Positions 12,501 to 22,301 of a stretch of DNA of 64,000 bases are shown one piece after another (position 1 is the stretch's first letter; every line of letters begins with the position of its first letter). The position numbers were made by a program, and so were the translations under genes. The stretch is from positions 1,178,001-1,242,000 of the forward strand of contig JAHNUO010000004.1 in assembly GCA_019787685.1 (NCBI GenBank), written 5' to 3'. The DNA comes from Chiua virens (taxonomy: Eukaryota; Basidiomycota; Agaricomycetes; Boletales; Boletaceae). Under the pieces are notes generated by a model that worked only from the letters and a program-made list of their open reading frames with translations, searched no databases and had not been told where the DNA came from.

Positions 12501-13246
12501 CTGACAACTCTTAAATAGAGTTGAGAAATCGTACCCTTCTCCCAGGCACAGACACGTTCATTTGAGCCAGGGTATGTAAAGAAGGAAGGGAAGGGCGCGA
12601 TCCAAATGCAGGTTTAGTATGGGCAGGGCGGGCTTGACCGTGACCGGAGGATCTGGGTCGTGTTACCCTCGCTCGCGGTGTGTGTCCTTCTAGAGTGGAC
12701 GACCAAGGAGCGTGAGACAAAAGAGTGTCTGACGAATGAGGAATGGCGCGAGGGGTCAAGTTAGCGAAGGGATCGTCGTCCAGGAGCGATGGAGCGGGAA
12801 GTGCAAGGAGTGGAGGTTCGGACAAGACGTCCAGGGACTGTTGAAGGTTTACAAGAGAGAACGAGCGTGCTCGCAAAGGAGAGTCGCGAGATTGGGTAGT
12901 AGAATCTGTTGGCTGAGGGAATGATGGAAATAAGGAGTGGATCGATGGCTTCTTGGGTAGCTTTACAGAATGGAGTAAACCAGTCTTCTTGGAGGAGGAG
13001 GGGGTATCGTGTTGAGGAGGAAGAAGACGTTCCATCGTCAAGGAGAGTGGAGACTATGAGAAACATATCAATGAGAATTGCACGTGATCGCAACAGACTC
13101 ACCTTGGATTCGAGTAACCTGTACGGGTACGGAAGGTCTTCGTCGGCAACGATAGTCATGATGCCCTGAAAAGAAGGTCCTTCAACGTAGCCAGCAGTCT
13201 CTACGTCATGTAAGGGTCGATGTATAGTGGAATAGCCGGAAGACAT
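9525..13246 (-). CDS. RA-PH domain adaptor-type protein
   Basis: The start at 13246 (MSSGYSTIHRPLHD) leads through two introns into a very long exon. The resulting N-terminal region of about 700 residues is low-complexity, rich in Ser, Pro and Arg. Near the end of the long exon, QQRIFIGDMQRFNMVEITPA begins a Ras-association-like fold, continuing in ERPIRDYELLLDVSASWNKD. Downstream exons encode a PH domain whose end is clear: KPYVFAVKSTDHLSLFENA and then DGEKWMQAILVAR, with the invariant tryptophan. The tail is SYVLYQERHVLFAKTGES, then a proline-rich end at 9525. RA followed by PH is the layout of animal RIAM/lamellipodin and Grb7 proteins, and PH proteins of the Skg3/Caf120 type occur in fungi. 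A membrane-linked Ras/Rap-dependent polarity role is inference only. Confidence 0.7.
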
Positions 13247-13398
13247 ATCTCGACACTAAAAGTTAACGCTGAGAAGTGAGCGGGAGACTCGGATGGGAAG
13301 GGTACGATGCGAACGAGAAGCTCGACAAAGTTTGTCTTAACGTCCCTAGTTACGTTCACATTGAAACTTGTACCCAACCTGAAACCCTGATAGTAACC
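13247..13398. promoter_or_regulatory. 152-bp divergent promoter region
   Basis: The interval lies between the RA-PH gene start (13246, minus) and the WD40 gene start (13399, plus). It holds both 5' leaders. No specific motif could be assigned. Confidence 0.35.
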
Positions 13399-15267
13399 AT
13401 GACACCTCGCGAACTCCCCGGCTTGTACTGGGATCATCAGAAACAGCGCTACTTTCCCCTTTCCTCTCGGCCTGCCCCGCGCAGCCCGCAACAAGCCAAC
13501 CAGAGTGTTCCAGCTCTGGGTTACATTCCAATCGAGCGACGCCGCGGCCTGTTGACTTCCTATCATGCACTTTCAGATATCCGTTCGGTTATTCGCACCG
13601 TGCGCAAGGATTCTTTGTTTCAGTTGGCCGTTCTTTTCGCATCGAACGGACCGTACCTGACTATACTTGTCGTCTACAGCCAAATACAAGCCTCCCAGGT
13701 TTCACTGACTGATAAGATCACATCAACAATCATTCCTCTTGACTCAGGGTTTCTCTCTGCCTTCCAGGTGCGCCTCAGTGGGTCTGAGCGAAATACTTGC
13801 AACTCCACTGAGATTTGCTGACGATCGAGACAAGACCGCCTGCCACGGAGGGCGGATGTGCAGTTTCGCCGGAGATTCGTCCGGATGGTTCCACTCTTTT
13901 CTTGTCGGCGATGAGCGTGAAGGAATGTTGAATGGATGGCAACGCCAGTTCCACCTCTCCTCTCAGGCGCGTCAGTGATCGGATTTCAACCTGTGCCAAA
14001 ATCTCAGCGCTGCTCCAGGTATCTTCCATTGTTGTATCTGATACAGCTTGCGTGTTGGTCGTTCATTCCTCGATCCCATCCTTTAACTAAGGCAATCCGG
14101 GTCAGTGCGACTTCTTTCGGTCCAGAATGCAAAGTGTTGTATGCACCTTTGGATAATCCCGTTCAAGGGCAAGTCTTCTCCCTTTCTTCACCAATCTTGT
14201 TAATCACCCTCGAACTCAGCACTCATATCCTGAGCTTTGCCAGTAGCACACTACACGACATTTGGACTGCAGATCTACAGGGATCTCGTCTCGCTTTGGG
14301 TAGTTGTTCCTTCAATCTCCGCAACTTTCTCTGATGTCAAGGTTAGGAACCCACAATCAAGCTGTGATGATCGAGGACATTGGCGTTACCACATCCCTGC
14401 AACGCCTTCGCACCCACAGTGATGTGCTTGCGCTGGCTCAGCGCGAGGTTTTGGGGTCACTTGTTCTTTTATCTTTCATCTTGTCTGACACTTTGTACAG
14501 AACATTCTCTACACGGGCCTCCGTAATGGTGGTATTCTCCGATTCGACATCCGTCTCCGAGGATCCTCTTCTTCTCCACTCCTTGATGGCGTAACAGAGC
14601 ACAAAAGTTCAATTACATCCCTTACGCACCTACGCGACTACCAGCTACTTGTGAGTTTCATTGATGGTAGAGTAAGTATTTCGGTTTCTTGGCGCGGTGA
14701 AGCTACTGAAAGTAAAACTTAGATATCGACGTTTGATTTACGCTTTCCCATTCGGACGCCATCAATGACTTTCACTGGCAACTGCAGCACATATACCGTT
14801 ATATTAGTAAGGCATCGTTGTGGTTTCCTATCAGAATTCCGCTAAGAGTGAATGTCACCTTCAGCCATTGGCAGTAGATCCGTACGAGAGATTTCTATTT
14901 GCCGCCGGGGAAGACAAAAGATTCGGCTCTGGTCCCTTGTCACAGGCGGCGCAGCTCTTCACCTAGAAGGAGCGAGTGTAACCAACCAAACAGTATTTCA
15001 ACAACGGTTCGAGCACCGTGTCACAGCATTGCAAGTCGTCGAGGAAAGGGAGGGGTTGTGCCTTTGGGTCGCATCTGGCGCCGAAATATGCAAGTATAGC
15101 TTAGGCCATCGGGAAATGGAATTTAAGGTGGACATGCACAACCACGCGGGTAAGTAAATGTTTCGTTCATAAATGTTACCTAGTCACATGACACAGATTA
15201 CAGAACAAGAGGTTATGACACAACGATAGAATCCACATGTGATCTCAATCGAGGAAGAATATCGTGA
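13399..15267 (+). CDS. WD40-repeat protein, DCAF4 (WDR21)-like
   Basis: The protein starts MTPRELPGLYWDHQKQRYFP. This resembles the LPG-Y/W-D-p-e-K-r-YF opening of DDB1- and CUL4-associated factor 4, a substrate receptor of CUL4 ubiquitin ligases. Later exons give beta-propeller blades: NILYTGLRNGGILRFDIRLR, LLVSFIDGRISTFDLRFP and LAVDPYERFLFAAGEDKRF. The final exon follows a GTAAGT intron at about 15149-15196 and ends DYRTRGYDTTIEST...RIS at TGA 15265-15267. Many introns split the middle, 13620-14830, and I did not resolve every one there. The stop codon touches the stop codon of the convergent homeobox gene. WD40 identity is secure; the DCAF4 assignment rests mainly on the N-terminus. Confidence 0.62.
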
Positions 15268-16114
15268 TCAAAGGCGGCTCAAGAGATCGACAAGCCTCAT
15301 TGAAAACGCGATAGGACAGGGTCCTAGGTTCGCCGGGGAGCTTGGTTGGGCAGGAAGATGAAGAGGAGTCGATGAATTGAACAATTGCATAGGAATGTAC
15401 GGGTCCGTGTTTGGAACAGCTAGCAGCGGCATGAGCGGGTTGTGATCGTCAATCGGTATTGGCAGCTCGAAGATGGGCGGCCGTGATTGTGGCTGGGAGA
15501 GAAAGAATTGGGAAAAGTCGGGGTAACGGTTGTAGAGTGGATCCCTCGAGTATGTGGATATCGCAGTTGTACGCGAAGACGGCGTTATACTACTCGTAGA
15601 TGGATCGTTGAAATACGTGGATGCAGAGATGGTTTGATATGAACGAGGTATCGCAGACGACTGAGATTCAACGTTGACAGGAGATGGTTGACGAAGAGAT
15701 TTTGCGGAGGGCCATGGTGTAGGCTCGATTGGTGTTGATGCGGATGGCAGATCTCGTGGGCCATTGGGAAGGGCGGGAAGGGTATGCAGATCCACCTTGA
15801 ACGTCGGGATTTGAGCTCGTTGTCGGCGTGGTTCGGCAGTCGCCCCTTTGCCTTTTGTGTGGCGAGCGGCGGCCTTTGATCGTTGACGCGTAAACCAGTT
15901 CCTGATCCATTTCTCGTCTCTGAAAGGGAGAGTAAGCGTGCGCGACGGCGAAGGCTGTCTCGTGCACCACACACAAGCCAGTTTGCGCGACCGCCGCCAA
16001 GATTTTTTCTTCTGTTGGGTTTTCTGACTCTGAACGGAGACACTTGAGGACGGCGAGCTGCCATTCTTTTGCGATTGTTGGCCGTCTTTTGTGTGTATGG
16101 AGAGTGGTTTGCAT
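15268..16114 (-). CDS. Homeobox transcription factor (single homeodomain)
   Basis: The ATG at 16114 gives MQTTLHTHKRRPTIAKEWQL. Helices 1-2 follow (LAVLKCLRSESENPTEEKIL, AAVAQTGL). One intron (donor GTGTGT, acceptor TTTCAG) joins these to DEKWIRNWFTRQRSKAAARH, recognition helix 3 with the invariant W-F-R pattern. The remaining 200 or so residues are Ser/Pro/Thr-rich with no second domain, typical of small fungal homeobox regulators. It is not an HD1/HD2 mating-type pair, since no partner homeodomain gene lies nearby. It is head-to-head with the membrane-protein gene (50 bp) and stop-to-stop with the WD40 gene. Regulatory targets cannot be told from sequence. Confidence 0.78.
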
Positions 16115-16164
16115 GGTGGTGGTTTAAAGTCAAAAAGTCGCACGACTCCTGCAAGCCTTCCTCA
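16115..16164. promoter_or_regulatory. 50-bp divergent intergenic spacer
   Basis: Only 50 bp separate the start codons of the homeobox gene (16114, minus) and the membrane-protein gene (16165, plus). Core promoters therefore probably lie inside the opposite gene's leader or coding exon. Confidence 0.4.
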
Positions 16165-17896
16165 ATGTCGTCCACTTCCCGCTCCAGCGTCGACTCGCTT
16201 CGAGACCCTCCTCCCGATGTTCCAGGTCTGTCCAGCACAGACTCGACTTCACGTCTCATACTTCTCCCCAACACCGATGATCGCGACCCACTCCAGGAAT
16301 ACTCCACCGACGACGAAGACGAGGACGAGGACGAGGAATCCCAATCAGGAATCAACCAGTTGCCTGTCCAACCACTCTCTCCTTCGGTCGTATTTTTGTA
16401 TCTCTTGTCACCTTACCTCAGGCTTGGCGCCATATATGCATTTGACCTCAGGGACGCCTCACTTGCATACACCCTCACCGCACTTGTCGTCGCTGCATCC
16501 CTCTCTGCCTTCTGTCGTCACATTTGGTTCCTTCTAGGACGTTATATGCGCAAGTCCTTCACTGAAGACGTACTCCTTCATATATTTTCACAACGTCACC
16601 GAAGGGCACGCAAGGATGGCTGGGCGCGTTATGGCATCATCATCATCAGCGGATCATTCAAGATTTTGTTGGCTGCAATGTATCTACGGAGCAAGTTTTT
16701 TTTCCAGAATCTTTGTTCCTTCTTTCTCATTCTGCTTTGAAACAGATTGCGTAGATTCTGCACTCCTCTTCAGAGTGCCAGAATGGTTGCCGACCCCCTC
16801 TCGTCTCAATATCTCGATTTTATTGTCTATTTTTGTGTTTGTGCTCTCGCTTGCCAGGTCACTGGCCTCCAAGATTATCGTACGCACAACTGCTCTCTCC
16901 TTGGCCTCGTATTTGGCGTGGCTGGTCGCCGTCTCTCGTACCTATGGTGCGAACAAACTTGGCTTTATAAATCCGAGTTCATTCGGACGGGGATTGTTTT
17001 GGAATGAAATCAGTTTAGTATCCTCATCGATCTGCCATACACGCTAACTCACCCGTGTGCTACAGGTAGCTTGACCTTTGCATGCACTACTACCATGACG
17101 CTCCCCTTGTCCGCCTCCTTGATAGCAGGAACTCCTTTACTTTCCCCCGCGTCCAGGAATGCCAGGACAAGATCGTTTGAATTGTTGAATGTATTCGCAA
17201 CCATACTAGCAGCGTTACTCTTACTTCCTCTAGTGATCATGGCTGCACCACACCGCGCACCGGTAAGTGGAATTGAGAATTGAAGCGACGCGAACTGACG
17301 AGTCAAGGAAGGCTACCAAGGTTACGTCAGATAACCTCGTACACGCTTTGCGCATTGCTACTCTTTCACTATCTATCCCATCCGTCGTTGTGTCGATCAT
17401 CTCACTCCCATTGCATGGAGTGATACATCGCTACATCCGTACTGATCTGGCATTATCTGGCACCATTGTTGCTATTTTCGCGCTCAGTCTGGTCCCACCG
17501 AGCATTGCAAATACTCTCGATGATGTCACGCTATTCCTAGCAGTCTCAGGGACGTTTTTAATACCAGGTATGTTCTCGCCCTCGTTTCTCCGAAGAAATA
17601 CATTTGACTCTGGTCGCGGTCTTTTAGCCTTGACACACATCACCATTCATCACTTCCGTCGCCCACTTTCGATTGTCGTTCCGCATGCACAGCCATCAGC
17701 TCCAACTACGCCACGCCCTTCGAGTGGCGAACGTTCGCCATCTCCATCTCGCGACCCCCTTCTTCAACGCAAAGAATGGCTTCTCCAGCGTAGTCGCATG
17801 GGCAAGCGCTTGTTTTGGGACATTGTCGTTTGGAGTGTTCTCTTACCGATATGTGGCTGCGCTTTTGTTTGGGCCGCCGGGCGGATTGCCCAGTAG
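16165..17896 (+). CDS. Polytopic membrane protein, family not assigned
   Basis: The N-terminus is cytosolic-type and acidic (MSSTSRSSVDSLRDPPPDVP, then a run of DDEDEDEDEE). About ten hydrophobic segments follow, among them VVFLYLLSPYLRLGAIYAF, SILLSIFVFVLSLARSLA, FATILAALLLLPLVIMAA and LFWDIVVWSVLLPICGCAFV. Between segments runs NKLGFINPSSFGRGLFWNEI, then TFACTTTMTLPLSASL, faintly like amino-acid/auxin permeases; I would not name it on that. A Ser/Pro-rich loop (about 17690-17760) precedes the last helix. Exons are joined by introns at about 16691-16760, 17007-17066 and 17262-17310. The end is GRIAQ at 17896. Confidence 0.7.
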
Positions 17897-18132
17897 TGGT
17901 AGTTATTACTGAGAGATCACCTGCAGGTCAGGTGGCCCAGTTTCCCTTGTTATGCATCTCGTTCCTGGGACTCTGGAGTGTACGATCTTGGATCTTGTTA
18001 TCTTACATCATGTAACATGAGAATGGAGTTCTCGCTGAAGACTTTAGGCTTGATTACACCGTGCAAAGCCCGCGATTCTCTGAGGGCCAATTTATATTCG
18101 GTCATGGTAGATCATTAAGCATTCAATTCCCC

Positions 18133-18152
18133 CCAGTTCGGCACCGAACTGG
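18133..18152. repeat. Perfect 9-bp inverted repeat, 2-nt spacer
   Basis: CCAGTTCGG and its reverse complement CCGAACTGG are separated by CA. Beyond one mismatch the stem can extend by three more C:G pairs. It lies between the membrane-protein gene and the truncated aquaporin. It may be a dimer-binding operator or an RNA hairpin in a 3' UTR; sequence alone does not decide. Confidence 0.55.
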
Positions 18153-18191
18153 AGGGAAGGGATAGTATTGAGTTCACTCATGCACCCTTAC

Positions 18192-18698
18192 CGCAGGATT
18201 CAAGTGACCCCCGGATACACCTGCAGATGTCCACACCCCAAACGCATAGGTTTCAATGCCACAAGTACTTCGAATTACCGACCTACCGCCCAGCCAAAGT
18301 TGGGAGAAAGGTAGTACTTGAAAAGGATAAAATAAAATAAAATCTCGGTATGGGTTCAACGGAATTTGGGCTTACCCCTCTCGACATGGATACGACATTC
18401 GAATCCATGGAAAGGAATACTTGACAGTCGACACTATTCCCCAACAAGATCAAGTTCAAAGTTCCGAGGAACTCCGCAAAATGCGCCCGAAACATATACC
18501 TGGTAGAATTTGTTAGAAGGGAACCACGAACTTGAAACTAGATCCAACGCCCCACCTGACTCGCAACCACCTGTTCGGAGGAGGTCGGCAGAAGCTACGC
18601 TTGTTCAGAGGAGTTTGAGTCTCGGTTTGGATGCCATATGCATGTACGCATTCTCCAACTGTGAAACTTGAAGCTTCATCGATGGTGTCGCCAGACAT
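18192..18698 (-). pseudogene. Truncated aquaporin paralogue (5' half only)
   Basis: The ATG at 18698 gives MSGDTIDEASSFTVGECVHA and, before the first intron, NRWLRVR, against NRWSRIR in the intact gene at 19664-21081. Next come AHFAEFLGTLNLILLG (intact: AEFLGTMILCIFG) and AFGVWTSAGVSGGHLNPA, the first NPA box. A GTAAGG donor then follows, but nothing on the minus strand below 18186 encodes the remaining helices or the second NPA motif. Exon positions mirror those of the intact gene, so this is a DNA-level tandem duplicate that has lost its 3' half. It could still be transcribed but cannot make a channel. Confidence 0.7.
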
Positions 18699-19663
18699 GA
18701 TGGTAGTGCGGAGAGACCTGTCTTGTTCTCTCTGGCACATTATAGCTCACCCTTTGGTACCAAATCGTTTCAGACTCCATCTCATATGCGCCCGGAAGCA
18801 CACAGAGAAGCGTCGCAAATTCGCTCCGTAGAGAAGCGGCTAAACTTGAAGTCTGCGATGATAATGATCCTTGAATGCGTTACGATGATGGATGGATCCG
18901 GATATACACAAGCTAGTTCGAAACTGGGGCTTCGGCCCACGGGGTAGTTCGGATCTACCGCGCAAAGAGTTTTGGTCAGCTGAGAGGCCGCCGAGTTGTA
19001 CATGAAACGGCCGCCGGGGGTCGAAGATGATAGTAGTAAATGAAGGAGTCAATGACGGAAAGTACCAGCAGTGGACTGCTATTAGAAGTGAAATTGCTCA
19101 TGGCATGATACTACTTGGAACGACTATATATACCGAATGCAGGTATCATCAATGATTCATCATTATGTAATCAACGATCAACTTGTTCAATATGGTCCGC
19201 AAATAATCGGAACATCGGGAGGCTTCTCTCCGGCACCGCCCAGATTCGACCCAGGTTGTTGTCACGGAGTATTCTGTGGAACGTCAAGTACTCGATGTCG
19301 AGAACGAGCGTCGAGTCGAGATTATGTATACAAACTCGCATTTCGTTTCCTTCCTGCTGACGCGACAGTGTTAGACAGTCCGAGAAATGGATAACCTAAC
19401 CTAAGTGAACATAAAAAACAGATGAAAATTTCTATTACTGAACTATGGTAGCTACGAGTCCTCCTCTATATATACTCCAAGCTTGCGGGTTTTTGATATT
19501 CAACGAGTGTCAGAGAAAAGACTGGATTTGTTAGCGGCGCCAATGGTTAAGTGTAGCCTATCGTACGACGTCACACCACCGATAGTGCTAGAACGCAAAT
19601 AATTGTCCGGAACCAAGACCATTTTTGAAAAAGAAAAGGAATTCAAAGAACATGGACAAGTCA
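18699..19663. other. Gene-free stretch between aquaporin copies
   Basis: About 1 kb with no coding frame that I can support. It includes the upstream region of the truncated aquaporin and the 3' UTR of the intact one. An A-rich segment lies near 19410-19440. No repeat, tRNA or mobile-element end was recognised. Confidence 0.4.
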
Positions 19664-21081
19664 CTAAACGGCGTCAACACCCGCATGTACTGCAAGTTGC
19701 TGGTGACCGACGCAGTCGGCGAAGTGTTTCTTTTCCGTCGCCAAGTTCCTGGAGGATTTATGAAATAAAATTAACCAGGCGCTGTAGACAATCTAACACG
19801 TACGGTTTGTTAATGATGCTGTCAGGGCCAGTGTAGATAAGGGTGTCGTAGACCAAAGCTCCAATTTGCATGCCCAGAATTGGGCCGAGCGTTGGGCACC
19901 AGAGCCAGTATTGATTCCTGAAGTCAAAGACTGTAGAACATGAACACGCTGCCTGCACAAGTATGAAATACATACCCGCACTCCCGTAGCCGACCATAGC
20001 AGTCAAAATACGGGGGCCAAGATCACGGGCCGGGTTGATAGCATATTCTGTTTCCATTCCCAGGCCGAGCCCAATGCCAAGAATAGTGAAAAAGAGTGCT
20101 AAAGGAACAAGTCCCTGTGGAGGTGTACCGCTTCGCCGCCTATCGGTCGCGGACAAGATCCCAATAATCAACATAGCAGATCCCAAAAACTGAAATATGT
20201 CAGCCCACAAGATGCGTGAAAAAAAGTGGATCTACCTCAGAAAAGAAGCAAGAAACGGAAGTCATGTAGTCCGCCTTCAAAAGTAATTAGACTATTTCAA
20301 CTAGGGACTGGTAAAACACACCGCATAAGTCCCGAATAAGTTGCCAGTGCCCAAGATGGTACGAATGTGTGCGCCACCTTCGTAAAGGTTGATGGCATGG
20401 TAATAGTTGGCATAAACAATCCCGGCACCACATATACCTCCGAGGAGTTGGGCTAAAATGTAGAAGGGAACTTTCTTCCAAGGGAAGCCACGGAAAGACG
20501 CGAAGGCAAGAGTGACCTTGTACAAGATGAGTATACGGGAGAATAGTAATAGTTCACGTAACGTACTGCTGGGTTTATGTGTCCACCTGAAATTCCAATG
20601 CAGGCCCATACGCCCATGGCCACGCCTGTGGGATTCAGATGTCTGAGTCATGTTACGTGTGCAGCGATAGCATGTCCTACCAATAGCCCAACCAAAGTTA
20701 AGAGAGAGAAAGTCCTACAACGAAGATGTCAGCGTTTAACAACGCACACTGGTACTCCTCGAAGACTGACCCCTTTGGGACTAGAGGCGACGGCCGTGCT
20801 GGATGACAGAACAACTTGACAATTAGCAGCACAGCCGAAAATGCAAAGGATCATAGTCCCAAGAAATTCAGCAGCTGGTTCTCGTATGTATTCCCTGGTG
20901 AGAGGTGAGGAAAGCCAAAAGATCCCGAAGATTCGATCAACCTGATTCTCGACCAACGGTTGGGATACTGTGCACAGTCTTCACAATCTGCGAGAGCAGT
21001 GAAGTGCATTGCATCGGAGTTATGGTATGTGCTCGCTGTGTCAACGTGACGTGGTATGGGTTTCTCAGCTATTTCAGACAT
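19664..21081 (-). CDS. Aquaglyceroporin (MIP family)
   Basis: This channel for water, glycerol or other small solutes starts MSEIAEKPIPRHVDTASTYH (21081). Exons give REYIREPAAEFLGTMILCIF, the first NPA box in GVWACIGISGGHINPA|VTLAF, and helices FASFRGFPWKKVPFYILAQL and LFFTILGIGLGLGMETEY. The second box, AINPARDLGPR, has Asp after NPAR, the mark of glycerol-conducting members. QYLWCP-like sequence and PILGMQIGALVYDTL complete helix 6. The last exon (19664 to about 19750) after a GTACGT intron is inferred; without it the frame stops at 19758. Introns correspond to those kept in the truncated neighbour. Confidence 0.88.
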
Positions 21082-22301
21082 GTCGTGAAAAGGAGGGTGG
21101 AAAAGTGGAGACGGGAAGAGGGCCAACACACTGGGGGATCAGATACTTTGAGGACCTTTATATATAGGCAAAAAAAATTGTTCATCATACCAGCTGACGT
21201 TTCGTTGATCTTACCCGTGACCCGAAACCTAAAAAAAATGGATGAGCAAACCAGCGTATAAGGCGATCTGCAGATACCATCCCGTTAACCAATCAGAAGG
21301 TATCCATTTAGTCGAGACTTACGAAGTTCGCATTGCCGAGCGAGCAACATGCCAGTTGTGGATACAAAGCGTGGTTTGATGGTAGATGGACCGGCCAGAT
21401 GCGAATTACCTGCGTAATCGGCAAGATGCATCCAGCGGCAGGAACGACTCGTCTGATTCGAACCGTTGCTCGTTTGGCTGATTCAGAGGCCAGGAGGCAT
21501 CCGCCGACGGGAGAACTGAACTAGTTCGCCGATGGTTTGGGGAAGAATCGTGGGTAAAAAAAATAGGGGATATCCTATACCTTTATTCTATCTATTCCCC
21601 TCAGATTGTGCCGCATCGAAGACTGAAAATAGCCCAGGTAGTAAATAGAACGGCTCAGTGCAAGGTTTCACGTGCACACTGCTTCCCTTATAACAGGGCT
21701 GCGGCTGCCATGGCTTTCATTAAACGTGGGACAAAGAATTCTCTGAAATAAATAGTATCACGTACGGTAAAAATGTCATTGCCAAGTTTCTCTACGTAAG
21801 TCGAGGGCGAGGCCTCCAGCGCAGACGTCCGCGGACAACACTTTGCGATGCACAACGCGTGACCTCAAGCTATGTCACCAGATCAATAGCTTCCAAAAAA
21901 ATTGAATAAGAAACACAAAATACGGGGTAATGTTTTGCTCTTTTGATTACTGACTACTTCTCACCTGTCGAGTTTCATCAATGAATTCCGAAAACATCCA
22001 GAGCTTCGAGCAATAGAGTAGTGAAACGCAAGACACACGGAATGTCTGACAGCGGAACGAACCAACCATGCGGAATGCCCAAGGCGACAGCTGGCCCTAT
22101 GAGCGTGCATGGACAGTCATTGAAGCTTCACATTCATCTCCCGAGCGGCTAGCGGTGATAATGTGGGCAGTGGCGGACCATCCCATTATCATCGCATTTA
22201 GCATTGAAAAGGCTCGGTGTGCACCATGAAGCATATTCCAGCCGAATAGACGTAAAAACTGCCAATTTTCGGTAAGATGACGGACTAAACAAATTACGAA
22301 G
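21082..22301. other. Gene-free stretch, 1.2 kb
   Basis: It contains the upstream region of the aquaglyceroporin gene (minus) and the 3' flank of the GCFC gene (minus). Short A- and T-runs occur near 21170, 21235 and 21556. A tRNA-like T-loop string near 21457 lacks pairing stems. No gene, RNA or mobile element is supported. Confidence 0.4.

Noticed and set aside
15268..16114. Homeobox gene as part of an HD1/HD2 mating-type locus
   Set aside because: Only one homeodomain gene is present and no divergently paired HD partner or MIP flanking gene is seen.
21430..21500. tRNA-like T-loop string (TTCGAA context)
   Set aside because: The flanking five bases do not pair and no anticodon or acceptor stem can be drawn on either strand.
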